This document shows positions 18,519-27,845 of a stretch of 64,000 bases of DNA, piece by piece (position 1 is the stretch's first letter; each line of letters opens with the position of its first letter). The notes below the pieces were generated by a model that saw only the letters and a list, made by a program, of their open reading frames with translations, had not been told where the DNA came from and did not search any database. The stretch comes from Desulfitobacterium_A sp034927245. Its GTDB lineage: Bacteria > Bacillota > Desulfitobacteriia > Desulfitobacteriales > Desulfitobacteriaceae. The position numbers and the translations under genes are program-made. The DNA lies in NCBI RefSeq assembly GCF_034927245.1, contig NZ_JAYFQK010000039.1:19425-83424 (forward strand). The letters are read 5' to 3'.

Positions 18519-19634
18519 TCAGATGGGTAAAAATAATTGATACTTATTGCAAATCTCCAAAAACCTTTTTTTATACCATTTGGCCGCAGTATAGAAACCG
18601 TACCACTTAGAACACTCAAAGTTATCAGCTAATCGAACATTCTCAACCACACGGTTTTCAAAAACTTTGCGGTCATAATTCGCGAAAGCATCTTTCAGCC
18701 AACGGTCATCCTCATAAGTGAGTAAATCTTTATCCTTCCTATCGAGTAATCTCTGCTCGATTAATAAATTTTGCCAATTCTTAATCCGCAGGGCATCATG
18801 ACCTTCGTATATAAGTGATTTCATCAGCGGTTCTATGCTGTCAAACTGAATCGCTGAATCCCTGTAGTGCGGATGATACAGCAAATAGTTCTTCAGCAAT
18901 TTTTCAACACCCCTAAACGCCCGTTGATAGCGATCTTTGTTATCTATCACAATCTTTTTGTAAAGCCCATTGAATTCATCACTATAATCATATTCATACG
19001 CCCACTCCAAATAAGGCAGATCCGGATAGTCCAAAGCTTGTGCATGTCCATAAGCCGGCATTATCTTGTCAAAATAAATTTCATAATTATTCTGGGAGAG
19101 TTGCTTTAATATCTTGAGTGTCTTATCGAATAAGCCTAATGATTTGATATTATACGCTTCGCAATTCTTAATTGCATTAACTTTGCTTACCATGCCATTA
19201 AAACCTTGATGAGAAAATGTATCAACATAGACATGCAAAACCATACCAAGCTTTATGAGATCATCCTCAAGCATGACCTCTTTAATTAAGTCCATTATAA
19301 TGGGGGATTCTTCCATACAGCGAAGCCTTTTCGTGAAGTTTTCGCCTTTGAAACCGGGAACGAAATGAAAAGCAATCGTGTTGTTAACCATCGCCTCATA
19401 ATTAAACGTTTCGATTTGAAAATACGAATGGCAGGTTGCCATATTAAAAAAAGCGGGTCGATTATTCACAAATTCGTAAGGAGCTTTCAAATCATTAGTA
19501 TCCAAAAACATCAGATTAATCTTCGCATCATCAACAAATTGTGAGGCGTCGGCGATAACATGTGCGCTCTCCTTGCTATATCCACACGCACGGCAAAAGG
19601 CTAACAAAGCATAATAATGCGCATCTCTTTTCAT
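18519..19634 (-). CDS. DUF6765 family protein
   Basis: A 371-aa protein whose start, RDAHYYALLAFCRACGYSKESAHVIADASQFVDDA, matches the DUF6765 pattern. Histidine and aspartate motifs (HYY, DASQFVDD, LHVYVDTFSHQGF) resemble the metal-binding clusters of the zinc-dependent phospholipase C/S1-P1 nuclease fold. A hydrolase role is therefore possible, but it is inference. There is no signal peptide. AAGGGA precedes the ATG. It is divergent from the DUF4474 gene, with overlapping 5' regions. Confidence 0.8.
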   Translation of the reverse strand: MKRDAHYYALLAFCRACGYSKESAHVIADASQFVDDAKINLMFLDTNDLKAPYEFVNNRPAFFNMATCHSYFQIETFNYEAMVNNTIAFHFVPGFKGENFTKRLRCMEESPIIMDLIKEVMLEDDLIKLGMVLHVYVDTFSHQGFNGMVSKVNAIKNCEAYNIKSLGLFDKTLKILKQLSQNNYEIYFDKIMPAYGHAQALDYPDLPYLEWAYEYDYSDEFNGLYKKIVIDNKDRYQRAFRGVEKLLKNYLLYHPHYRDSAIQFDSIEPLMKSLIYEGHDALRIKNWQNLLIEQRLLDRKDKDLLTYEDDRWLKDAFANYDRKVFENRVVENVRLADNFECSKWYGFYTAAKWYKKRFLEICNKYQLFLPI

Positions 19635-19748
19635 CTTTCCCTTGTCCCCTCATCAATACGACTTTCACACACTCTTTATGCACCATTCTATGCGTGGATT
19701 CCATATTATGGTACAAAGAGGACTAGTATTGAGGAAGGAGGCAAGTCT

Positions 19749-20609
19749 ATGTCGATGGGTAATAAAGAACTCGATAAAATCATTGAGCTTGCGGGTTATG
19801 GCTATGATCCGGCGCAAGATATTTTTTATTCAACGATGAACCCCTGGCAGAGGGATGTTGGTTATTGCCGCCTATATGATGAAGCCGCTGCACCTTTTGG
19901 GATGATTATTGATTGTGAACCCATCTACTTTGATTACCAAGGGAAGAAGTGGATGATTGCGTTTTGGAAGGGGCAATACGATTTAGTCACAGGCGGTGAA
20001 ATCGGGGTCTATATTGCATCCCATAAAATCACCCTTGAGGGAGTTTTTGCGGGAACATTTTATCAATCCGTAAGTGATGAAGATTGTTTGACTATGGCAT
20101 ATGCGTTAAAGAAGAATGGCAAGCCGCTCTTTATACGTCATGATAAACACTGGTGGCTAACCGGTTTTAAATTGGGAGAGTTTTCTGAGCCCTTAGAGTT
20201 GACCATGGATATTATGATCACCCTTAAAGATTTACCGATGCGTGATGCGTTTATCGACGGGTTGATCAAGGCAGGGTATCAATACACCGATCTATGGGTT
20301 ACTGATTATACCGTCCGATTAATCTTCGATATTCCACACACCCCGCAGCCGATAACCCGAACTCGAGAAACAGATAAGCTCATTCAACGGAAAAACCTTC
20401 TCTTATGTGAACAGTATCAAGCTTTAACCAATCCCTATAACACCGTTCCGGAAAAAATAAAAGCCCTTGAAGACCTATCCCCGTCTATGTACAAGAAGGT
20501 ACAGAAGATCGGAAAGTCCAAGAAATTGTATGAAATGTATACGTCTATTGTTTTAATTGGTTCATTTCTTTTATCCCGCTTTGTGGGAGAGATCGAAGAA
20601 ATAAATTAG
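19749..20609 (+). CDS. DUF4474 domain protein
   Basis: A 286-aa protein. The DUF4474 region (about residues 8-240) contains AGYGYDPAQDIFYSTMNPWQR, FGMIIDCEPIYFDYQGKKW and IAFWKGQYDLVTGGEIGVY. A hydrophobic C-terminal segment (IVLIGSFLLSRFVG) probably anchors it to the membrane. DUF4474 is a Clostridial family without an assigned function. The ATG at 19749 follows GGAAGGAGG; the longer upstream reading is unsupported. Its stop overlaps the end of the convergent thpR gene by 4 bases. Confidence 0.85.
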   Translation: MSMGNKELDKIIELAGYGYDPAQDIFYSTMNPWQRDVGYCRLYDEAAAPFGMIIDCEPIYFDYQGKKWMIAFWKGQYDLVTGGEIGVYIASHKITLEGVFAGTFYQSVSDEDCLTMAYALKKNGKPLFIRHDKHWWLTGFKLGEFSEPLELTMDIMITLKDLPMRDAFIDGLIKAGYQYTDLWVTDYTVRLIFDIPHTPQPITRTRETDKLIQRKNLLLCEQYQALTNPYNTVPEKIKALEDLSPSMYKKVQKIGKSKKLYEMYTSIVLIGSFLLSRFVGEIEEIN

Positions 20610-21148
20610 CATAATCTTTCTTCAAATATATGGGTATAGATTCGCTTTCCGCGAATGACTTTGCTCTCAAAGAGAACAACCTCCGCAACGACGAATTCAC
20701 CCAGCTGTTTTGCCTGAGCAGAAGCTATATCCAAGCCATCAAGTTCCGGGCGAGAAGCAAGCGTTAAATGCGGCTTAAACGGTCGATCCTCCAATGCAAA
20801 TCTTTTTTGGGCGAGCTCGTGATGAAGCTCGTCCCTTAGTATATTCAGCTCTTTTAAGCTCCCTCCGACAGACGTCCAAAGAGTATGAGGACGTTTAAAA
20901 GAAGGAAAAGACCCTAAGCCGCCGACGTTCAAACGAAAAGACGGATGTTTCCTGGCTACTTGGGACAGTGTTTCGGAAAGCAAGGGTACAGTACTGGGGT
21001 CTAACTCACCTAAATATTCTAAAGTAATATGAAAGTTATCTTGGGCTTTCCACAATCCCTTTACTCCAAGCGTTTTTAACTCTGTCTGAAAGCCAAGCAG
21101 TTCTTTTTTCAGCTTCTCTGGCAGATCAATTCCGATAAATAAACGCAT
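20606..21148 (-). CDS. thpR: RNA 2',3'-cyclic phosphodiesterase
   Basis: A 2H phosphoesterase of about 180 aa that hydrolyses 2',3'-cyclic phosphate ends of RNA. Both HxTx motifs are present: FHITLEYLG near residue 40 and FKPHLTLAS near 127. The family start MRLFIGIDLPE is intact. GGGAGG lies upstream. A GTG at 21151 has slightly better spacing than the ATG at 21148, so the protein could be one residue longer. Confidence 0.93.
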   Translation of the reverse strand: MRLFIGIDLPEKLKKELLGFQTELKTLGVKGLWKAQDNFHITLEYLGELDPSTVPLLSETLSQVARKHPSFRLNVGGLGSFPSFKRPHTLWTSVGGSLKELNILRDELHHELAQKRFALEDRPFKPHLTLASRPELDGLDIASAQAKQLGEFVVAEVVLFESKVIRGKRIYTHIFEERLC

Positions 21149-21242
21149 CACCGGTTTCCTCCCTTAATTTTTCCTTTAAATCCAGACTCTGAACATGTAA
21201 TATATAAGTATTAGTCTCAATAAAGGAGTAGTGGAACAGCTC

Positions 21243-21668
21243 ATGTTTATTTACGTCTTTTCGATCTTACTTATTATAGCCTCAAACGTTATATATAATA
21301 TCGTCCAAAAATCAACGCCTGCCAAAGCGAATCCTTTTTTAGCGCTGCTCGTAACCTATCTGACAGCTGCGCTGGTTTCGCTGATCATGTACTTCTTCAA
21401 CCGATCAGAGAAAGGAATTCTTCACGCTTTAAAAGATTTGAATTGGACAAGCATTGTTCTTGGTTTTGCTATCGTCGGACTCGAATTAGGTTATTTATTG
21501 GCATATCGAGCAGGCTGGAAGATCAGTGTCGGCTCTTTAGTGGCGAATATTGCACTTGCGGTTATCTTAATTCCGATTGGCATTCTCTTTTACAAGGAAG
21601 GATTTGGGGTAAATAAAATTCTCGGGGCCATTTTTTGTATTCTTGGCTTAGTCATGATCAACAGATAA
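21243..21668 (+). CDS. Small DMT-superfamily membrane protein
   Basis: A 141-aa protein with four membrane segments (FIYVFSILLIIASNVIY, LLVTYLTAALVSLIMYFF, SIVLGFAIVGLELGYLLAY and a C-terminal pair). It looks like half of an EamA transporter and probably dimerises. A GTG at 21231 sits only 2 bases from AAAGGAG and the ATG at 21243 is 14 bases away, so the start is uncertain by four codons. The 293-aa EamA transporter begins 24 bases downstream; the two are probably co-transcribed. Confidence 0.8.
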   Translation: MFIYVFSILLIIASNVIYNIVQKSTPAKANPFLALLVTYLTAALVSLIMYFFNRSEKGILHALKDLNWTSIVLGFAIVGLELGYLLAYRAGWKISVGSLVANIALAVILIPIGILFYKEGFGVNKILGAIFCILGLVMINR

Positions 21669-21692
21669 TGCTCTACGTGTATGAGGTGAAAG

Positions 21693-22574
21693 ATGAATAG
21701 CAGAATAAGATTTATCAGCGCAATGCTCATTTTCGGAAGCATTGGCGTTTTTGTAAAAAATATTGATCTATCCTCAAGCTCGATCGCATTTTTAAGAGGT
21801 ATGCTTGGAAGTTTATTTTTAATCGGTGTCAGTATCATAATCCGAAAAAAGCCATCTTTTCAGCGAATCAGGGAAAACGGGATTTTGCTATTCTTTTCGG
21901 GGGCTGCCATCGGTTTTAATTGGATACTATTATTTCAGGCGTATAAGTATACGACGATTTCCAATGCAACCCTCAGCTATTATTTTGCACCCGTATTTGT
22001 GATGCTTTTAGCTCCTTTTGTCCTTAAGGAAAAACTAACCTTCATTAAAATAGCTTCTATAATTGCAGCCATGATCGGCTTATTTTTAATCGTTAATGTC
22101 GGGAGCAACGTCACAGAAGGCTCCTTTAATCATACTATCGGTATACTCTATGGCCTATCGGCAGCGGTGCTTTATGCCAGTGTCATCTTGATGAACAAAT
22201 TTATTAAAAACCTATCCGGGATTGAGACGACTGTCATCCAATTACTGCTTGCCACCTTAGTTCTTCTGCCCTATGTTTTGATCAAAGATCAAATAAATCT
22301 CTCATCGATAAGTTTACAATCAGGGATTTATATCCTGATCCTAGGGATATTTCATACCGGTATTGCGTATTTCCTTTATTTTACGTCCTTTAAGGATTTA
22401 AAGGCTCAGTCCATAGCAGTGCTCAGCTATGTAGATCCCATTTCAGCAGTCGTTTTTGCCGCGGTTTTCCTTGGCGAAAGTATGAGTCTTATCCAAATCT
22501 TAGGCGGCATTTTAATTCTTGGTTCTACCTACTTAAGTGAGAGGTTGACGGCTCAACTATCAAGAACTCCATAG
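21693..22574 (+). CDS. EamA-family DMT transporter
   Basis: A 293-aa, 10-helix drug/metabolite transporter with the two EamA repeats (about residues 5-135 and 150-290). Conserved proline/glycine features are in SNATLSYYFAPVFVMLLAPFVLKEK and AVLSYVDPISAVVFAAVFLGE. Such proteins commonly export metabolites or amino acids; the substrate is unknown. GAGGTGAAAG precedes the ATG. The 3' end overlaps the convergent response regulator by 22 bases. Confidence 0.88.
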   Translation: MNSRIRFISAMLIFGSIGVFVKNIDLSSSSIAFLRGMLGSLFLIGVSIIIRKKPSFQRIRENGILLFFSGAAIGFNWILLFQAYKYTTISNATLSYYFAPVFVMLLAPFVLKEKLTFIKIASIIAAMIGLFLIVNVGSNVTEGSFNHTIGILYGLSAAVLYASVILMNKFIKNLSGIETTVIQLLLATLVLLPYVLIKDQINLSSISLQSGIYILILGIFHTGIAYFLYFTSFKDLKAQSIAVLSYVDPISAVVFAAVFLGESMSLIQILGGILILGSTYLSERLTAQLSRTP

Positions 22575-23944
22575 CTCTGCAGTTTGCGATACATCGTACG
22601 AACACTTATTTTTAATAAATGGGCTGCTTCTGCCTTGTTTCCCTTTACTTGCTCAAGTGTATCTAAAATATAGAATTTTTCAAGCTCTTCTAAAGAAGGC
22701 TGCTTATTTGCCTGAAATAATTTAAGAATTCCGGCTGCTTCCGGAGTCGCTGTCTTAATAAACTGCTCTGATTGATTCGGCCAAATATCTTTAGGTGTAA
22801 TCAGCCCTCTCGATGACAGGATTTGTCCGCGTTCAATAAGATGGAAGAGTTCACGCACATTACCCGGAAAATCATAGGTAAGCAATAGTTCCTGAGTTTT
22901 AGGGGTTAAAGAATATTCCTGTTGAAAAGACTTTTTCTCACGCTGGGTTTCAAAAAAGTAATCGACGAGCGGAAGAATATCCTTCCGGCGCTCGCGCAGT
23001 GGAGGAACGAATAAGGTTAAACCATTTAAACGATAAAATAGGTCTTCACGAAATCTTCCTTCTATTATTTCCTCCCGCAGATCACGATTAGTAGCTGCGA
23101 CAACACGAACATCAACTCGACGCAGCCGAGTATCCCCTACACGCCGAAACTCCCCGCTTTCTAAAAAACGCAACAGCTTTACTTGAAAAGATAAAGGCAT
23201 CTCACCGATTTCATCCAGAAAAAGCGTTCCATTATCCGCCATTTCAACCAACCCAATTTTTTGCATTCCAGCCCCGGTAAAAGACCCTTTTTCATGTCCA
23301 AAAAGCTCGCTCTCAATTAATGCTTCTGGGATAGCACCGGCATTCACTGCAATACATGGACTATTAACCCGTGAACTCCAAAGATGAACGGCTTGGGCAA
23401 TCAACTCCTTACCCACGCCACTTTCACCCTGAATTAGAACGGACGTATCGGTTTCAGCCACTTTACGGGTTATTTTCAGAAGCTCAACCATCGGTTCGCT
23501 TTCACCTATAATTTTAAATTCCGAAGTTTGACGGTTTACAACCTGCTTAAGACCGGTATTTTCTAAAACCAATTTTCTTTTCTCAGAGGCCTTTTGTAAC
23601 GTAATTTCGAGCTCTGACAGGTTACATGGCTTTGTTAAATACTCATAAGCCCCGAGTTTCATAGCTTCAATTGCCGACTGGATTGTACCGTTTCCGGTCA
23701 GCATTACAACTTGAAGATCAGGCTGCAGCTGCTTAATCTTGGGTAAAAGTGTCAGCCCATCGCCATCGGGTAGTTTAATATCTAACAAAACCACATCAAG
23801 CAAATTTTCTTTTAATACCGCAATCCCCTCAGCGGCTGTGCCGGCTTCAAATATATCATAGCCTTTACGCCGCAGGCGTTGTGCAATAATTACTCGCAAG
23901 TTTTTTTCATCGTCTAAAATGAGTATTTTCTGACCATACTTCAT
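22553..23944 (-). CDS. Sigma-54-dependent response regulator, NtrC type
   Basis: A 463-aa activator with three domains. The receiver (1-120) has its phosphorylated aspartate in VVLLDIKLPDGDG near residue 54. The AAA+ domain (about 145-380) has Walker A GESGVGKE and the sigma-54 contact loop GSFTGA, a tolerated variant of GAFTGA. The Fis-type helix-turn-helix is at the C-terminus (NKAEAAHLLKISVRTMYRKL). Its ATG overlaps the stop of the upstream kinase by one base (TGATG), so the two are translationally coupled. The likely target is the YeiH-like exporter, which has a sigma-54 promoter. Confidence 0.95.
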   Translation of the reverse strand: MKYGQKILILDDEKNLRVIIAQRLRRKGYDIFEAGTAAEGIAVLKENLLDVVLLDIKLPDGDGLTLLPKIKQLQPDLQVVMLTGNGTIQSAIEAMKLGAYEYLTKPCNLSELEITLQKASEKRKLVLENTGLKQVVNRQTSEFKIIGESEPMVELLKITRKVAETDTSVLIQGESGVGKELIAQAVHLWSSRVNSPCIAVNAGAIPEALIESELFGHEKGSFTGAGMQKIGLVEMADNGTLFLDEIGEMPLSFQVKLLRFLESGEFRRVGDTRLRRVDVRVVAATNRDLREEIIEGRFREDLFYRLNGLTLFVPPLRERRKDILPLVDYFFETQREKKSFQQEYSLTPKTQELLLTYDFPGNVRELFHLIERGQILSSRGLITPKDIWPNQSEQFIKTATPEAAGILKLFQANKQPSLEELEKFYILDTLEQVKGNKAEAAHLLKISVRTMYRKLQSYGVLDS

Positions 23945-26007
23945 CAGTTGTAATCCCCTACCTTATGAAGAGGCAAGGTAATCTTGACTATCGTTCCTTG
24001 TCCTTCTTTACTTTCTAATGTCATGTTTCCCTTCATCTGCTGAATAATTCCGTAACTCACATATAACCCCAGGCCTGTTCCTTGACCAACGGATTTTGTT
24101 GTATAAAATGGATCAAACACCTTAGTAAGGTTATGGGCAGGAATTCCTTCTCCGTAATCTCTGACTGTAAAGTGAACTACTTCATTTTCTTGCCATCCCT
24201 TGACTTCAATTACCTCTTCTTCAGCAGAAGCATCCAAAGCGTTCGCAATCAGATTAAGCACAACTTGCTGCCACTCATTTTCATTTCCCTGAACGAACAG
24301 ATCATTTTCGAGTTGTACCTCAATATGAACTTTTTTCTGTTTAGTCTTGTGTTCGATTAAGCCAAACGCCTGAATACTTGCTGCTCCAATGTTTATGGGT
24401 TCTCGCTCATCGCTGCGCTTATGAGCATATCTAAGCAAGCGGTCAGTAATCTGTTTACAACGTGAAGTTTGCTCCAAGACAATCCTAAATCCTTCTTTAA
24501 CTTCCCCGCGTGTCAGCTCATGATCTTCTTCGATTAAGCGGTCCAGTAAATCTTCACTCTGAGCTGAAACAACTGCTAATGGATTATTAATTTCGTGAGC
24601 TACGCCCGACGCTAAAAGCCCTATGGCTGCCATTTTGTCTGTTTCAATCATGTGGGCTTCCATTTCGACTTCTTGAGTAACATCTTCAAGAAGTAACAGA
24701 TAAGCTGCATTTTCAGGATTATCCGGTGATAACTCATAGTACATCTGACGAAAATGACGTCGTTCATTGTTCAAGTATACTAAGATATTGCGGCCATTTT
24801 CAAGGTAAAATCTCTCCATGCCTTCACCTTTAACCACTTCATCACACGGAAGATTAGCCAGTTGATTTCCAAACCATTCCCTAAACTTTGTGTTCCACCA
24901 AATAATTCTTTCATCGGAATTCAATAGGGCCATTCCGGCACCAATCCCATCAACAACGGTAGTCAGAAGTTCTTTTTCGTCTTTAATACTTTCATTTTTT
25001 TGGTTTAAGGAATTTAATAATTGATTAAAGGATTGAACTAATCTTCCAATTTCATCCCAACTTTGAATTGGAATATGAGATTCTAAGTTCCCTGTCGAAA
25101 TGATGTTTCTAACCTGTTCTTCGAGATTTTCAATCGGTTGAACGACTTTTAACGTAAAAGCTACACTTAAAATCATCACCAAAACCATGATGAGAAACGC
25201 AATCATGATGAGTCGGTATGCAAACTCTGAAATTGGCTTACTGGCCGCGCGGGTTGGCTGTTCAATAAATACTGCCCAATTCGGATTTTCCATAGAAGCA
25301 TACGCCCCGATAACGTTCACGCCGGCTTGATTTTTATAATTCGTTTCCGAGGATGAGCCCTCTCCTTCAAGATAGCTCTGAACTGCAGGATTCTCATGAA
25401 TTTCCACATTTTGAGCACTATCCCAGGCAGTATGATCAATTAAATTTCCGGAATGGTCAACGACAAATAGATATCCCCCCTCTGCCAAATGAACATCGGC
25501 AAAGCGGTCAATTATCCCTGTTAAATCGATTTTAGCTTGCAGATAAGCGCTTAGTTCATGGGTTAAAGGATCTTGGACAGGCACCGATATATAAACCTTC
25601 GGGCATCCGTCCGACGCATAAAAAACCTCACTTATTATTGAGGATGATTTGGGAGCAGGCCAATTCGCATGGATTACTTTTACTTCTTCAATAACCGGTT
25701 CTTTTTGCATAAGAGCCTTATAAATTAACTCCCGAGGCCCCGAATCCTCACCCAGGAGGTCATTGGCACTCGTAGTCGCTATAAGATTCAAGCTATCCTC
25801 AACTTCTAAGAAGGAAGATTCTATTTCATGAGCAAACACCGTTACTTGCTCAAAATTTCTTTCGTAAATGTTTTGCTTTAGATTTTGGCTTACCGATGTA
25901 AAGCCTAAATATCCAAGAAGAAATAAAGGCAGAATGGACATGCTAACTCCGAAGAAAAGAAAGAGATATTTTAATCGCATCCACCAAGGAATTGAGTTTT
26001 TTACCAA
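23944..26007 (-). CDS. Sensor histidine kinase with extracytoplasmic Cache-type domain
   Basis: A 687-aa membrane kinase. Helix 1 (about 12-34) is followed by an extracellular sensor of about 230 residues of Cache type, then helix 2 (about 268-292), HAMP, PAS (about 345-455) and the kinase core. The phosphorylated histidine is in GVAHEINNPLAVV. ATP-binding motifs are NLIANALDAS, DYGEGIPA and GTGLGLYVSY. The start is TTG (26007), with GGGGG about 9 bases upstream. It is partnered with the NtrC-type regulator downstream. The ligand is unknown; the linked exporter suggests an anion or sulfur compound. Confidence 0.92.
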   Translation of the reverse strand: MVKNSIPWWMRLKYLFLFFGVSMSILPLFLLGYLGFTSVSQNLKQNIYERNFEQVTVFAHEIESSFLEVEDSLNLIATTSANDLLGEDSGPRELIYKALMQKEPVIEEVKVIHANWPAPKSSSIISEVFYASDGCPKVYISVPVQDPLTHELSAYLQAKIDLTGIIDRFADVHLAEGGYLFVVDHSGNLIDHTAWDSAQNVEIHENPAVQSYLEGEGSSSETNYKNQAGVNVIGAYASMENPNWAVFIEQPTRAASKPISEFAYRLIMIAFLIMVLVMILSVAFTLKVVQPIENLEEQVRNIISTGNLESHIPIQSWDEIGRLVQSFNQLLNSLNQKNESIKDEKELLTTVVDGIGAGMALLNSDERIIWWNTKFREWFGNQLANLPCDEVVKGEGMERFYLENGRNILVYLNNERRHFRQMYYELSPDNPENAAYLLLLEDVTQEVEMEAHMIETDKMAAIGLLASGVAHEINNPLAVVSAQSEDLLDRLIEEDHELTRGEVKEGFRIVLEQTSRCKQITDRLLRYAHKRSDEREPINIGAASIQAFGLIEHKTKQKKVHIEVQLENDLFVQGNENEWQQVVLNLIANALDASAEEEVIEVKGWQENEVVHFTVRDYGEGIPAHNLTKVFDPFYTTKSVGQGTGLGLYVSYGIIQQMKGNMTLESKEGQGTIVKITLPLHKVGDYN

Positions 26008-26116
26008 ATAATTAACCCCCTTCTTTTTCTTTACGACAAAAAGTTTATCTTTAGTGTAGCATGACTATCTCTTTTTTTCATTTCATTAAAATTATTTTAT
26101 ACGGTAAAATAAAATG

Positions 26117-26157
26117 ACCGGCTACACAATGACCTTTACTTCACAGTGCAGACCGGT
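26117..26157 (-). terminator. Possible terminator after exporter 1
   Basis: Short stem ACCGG / CCGGT with a long loop about 35 bases past the exporter stop, followed on the minus strand by CATTTTATTTT. The stem is weak. Confidence 0.35.
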
Positions 26158-26191
26158 CCGCTATTTTGTCTGGATAATGCAGAGACTATCC

Positions 26192-27544
26192 TTAGATTGA
26201 ACCCCAATAATTCCCCATGACTACGACAGATAACAAATAACCAAGAGGGACATTGACCAATACGCCTGTCGTAAAGGCGGCAAAAGGTTTCCACCCAACG
26301 GAAGTCAGCTCTTTGAATCGTGTCGTCATGCCGATGGACAAGAAAGTGAAGATAAATGCCCACGTTCTTAATTCCTTAACCGGTGCGATAATAAGAGAAT
26401 CAACACTCTGTGCCGCAGCAGTCCCCGTTCCGACAGATGCTACCAGAATCGTCACAATGATCGAAGCCACAAAGAAACCCAGAACGAATTTCGGGAAACG
26501 AGTCCAGATTTCGCCGGCGTTTGGTTTTGATCCGTCATCTCTCTTCTCCCATTTCGTAACCGATATCATAGCCATAATAAAGCACCAGATACCAACAAAC
26601 ATATCCCTTCCGACAACTTTCATAAGGGTAAAGGTTTTAATGGATTGTTCTCCAAGGGACGCAGCTGCAGCCATACCTGCTGCATCAGCAAATTCGGATG
26701 TACCGATCCATGCTCCTGCGGGACCGGCAGGAATACCCAAGGCACTAATAAACATAGGCAGGGAGAAAATCATGACAACCGCCCAAACAACAACGAGAGA
26801 AATAGCAACAGAAACATGTTGTTTCTCGGCTTGAACAGAACCACCGATGGCAATGGATGCTGATACACCGCAGATTGAACCGCCGGCAGCAAGAGTGGAA
26901 GCAAAGCGTTTGTCCAGCTTAAAAATCCGTGTACCCGCCCAATAGATTGTTAAAAAGGTTGTTGACGCAATAAGTGTAGCTTGTAAAAAGGCTACCGGTC
27001 CTGATTGAAGAATGAGAGTAAAAGGAAGTGTGGCGCCGAGCAAGACTATACCCGTTTTAACATAAAACTCTGTTCTCAGCGCTGCATCAAGCCACTGAGG
27101 AATCGGTAGTGCATTGCCGATGATCAAACCAACAGCCAGCGCCAGCAGCGGTGCTTCAAAATTATACTTTTTTGCTACAGTCCATGATCCTAATACACAG
27201 ACGATAAGACTTAGAATATAAAGTACGGTAAAACCCACAGTAAACTTTTTAACATCATAACCTAATACTTTAACGGCAATCGCAAATAAGGCCAAAAAGC
27301 CCAAAAACATTAGGCAAATATTACCGACATTAGCACCGAGATAGGTTGTTGCTGTGCTAAAATCACTCCAGGTTGGGATTTTAATCGCAATTGACTTCAT
27401 AAAACTGCTGCCCGAAGCCCAAAGCAGCATTGATATTAATACAATACCAAGTCCCAGCCATACAGCCCAATAATCCTCTTTCTTAAAAAGATCGGACAAG
27501 CCCCCTGACGGAGATGTTGCTTTTCTGGTTTCCACTTGTGCCAT
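26192..27544 (-). CDS. YeiH-family putative sulfate exporter, copy 1
   Basis: A 450-aa integral membrane protein of the Cons_hypoth698 (YeiH) family. About 11-12 helices are visible. The family core reads FYVKTGIVLLGATLPF, LAAGGSICGVSASIAIGG, WIGTSEFADAAGMAAAA and KVVGRDMFVGIWCF. Members are annotated as putative sulfate exporters and some occur in sulfonate-degradation loci; transport of sulfate or a related anion is inferred, not proven. It has a sigma-54 promoter 114 bases upstream (27658-27672). A paralogue lies about 0.7 kb away. Confidence 0.88.
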   Translation of the reverse strand: MAQVETRKATSPSGGLSDLFKKEDYWAVWLGLGIVLISMLLWASGSSFMKSIAIKIPTWSDFSTATTYLGANVGNICLMFLGFLALFAIAVKVLGYDVKKFTVGFTVLYILSLIVCVLGSWTVAKKYNFEAPLLALAVGLIIGNALPIPQWLDAALRTEFYVKTGIVLLGATLPFTLILQSGPVAFLQATLIASTTFLTIYWAGTRIFKLDKRFASTLAAGGSICGVSASIAIGGSVQAEKQHVSVAISLVVVWAVVMIFSLPMFISALGIPAGPAGAWIGTSEFADAAGMAAAASLGEQSIKTFTLMKVVGRDMFVGIWCFIMAMISVTKWEKRDDGSKPNAGEIWTRFPKFVLGFFVASIIVTILVASVGTGTAAAQSVDSLIIAPVKELRTWAFIFTFLSIGMTTRFKELTSVGWKPFAAFTTGVLVNVPLGYLLSVVVMGNYWGSI

Positions 27545-27657
27545 TATCCATCCTCCATTTTTTTGATTTTGCGCCTCATTTTACGTCTTATTCAAGGATA
27601 TTAGTGTTCACCTCTTTCTGTTTTCTCTGGCGCATCAGTTTACTCATAATGTAATAA

Positions 27658-27672
27658 GCAAAACCCATGCCA
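27658..27672 (-). promoter_or_regulatory. Sigma-54 (-24/-12) promoter
   Basis: On the minus strand the sequence is TGGCATGGGTTTTGC, matching the consensus TGGCAC-N5-TTGC with one mismatch and exact spacing. It lies 114 bases upstream of the exporter ATG. An NtrC-type activator gene is the next unit downstream, which supports a real promoter. Confidence 0.8.
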
Positions 27673-27751
27673 AGGGATAAGTTCTTGTGATAACTTGCAT
27701 AATATCAAGGTTTAAGGTCTCATGTTAATAAATCCCAGCTGATTTCTAACG

Positions 27752-27794
27752 TGACATCTTGTCATTTTTAGACGAAATGTCTGTCATAATGTCA
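27752..27794. promoter_or_regulatory. Candidate enhancer sites for the NtrC-type regulator
   Basis: Three adjacent 13-bp elements: the perfect palindrome TGACATCTTGTCA (27752-27764), the palindrome AGACGAAATGTCT (27770-27782) and the related TGTCATAATGTCA (27782-27794). They lie 80-122 bases upstream of the -24 element, the usual place for bacterial enhancer-binding-protein sites. Assignment to the adjacent regulator is inference. Confidence 0.55.
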
Positions 27795-27804
27795 ATTTTA
27801 AATT

Positions 27805-27835
27805 AAAACTCCCGGCAATAATTACCGGGAGTTTT
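27805..27835 (-). terminator. Terminator after the exporter 2 operon
   Basis: An 11-bp perfect stem (AAAACTCCCGG and complement) with a 9-base loop, followed on the minus strand by AATTTAAAATTG. It starts 10 bases past the stop of the 122-aa gene and insulates the enhancer region. Confidence 0.85.
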
Positions 27836-27845
27836 ATAATCAACT

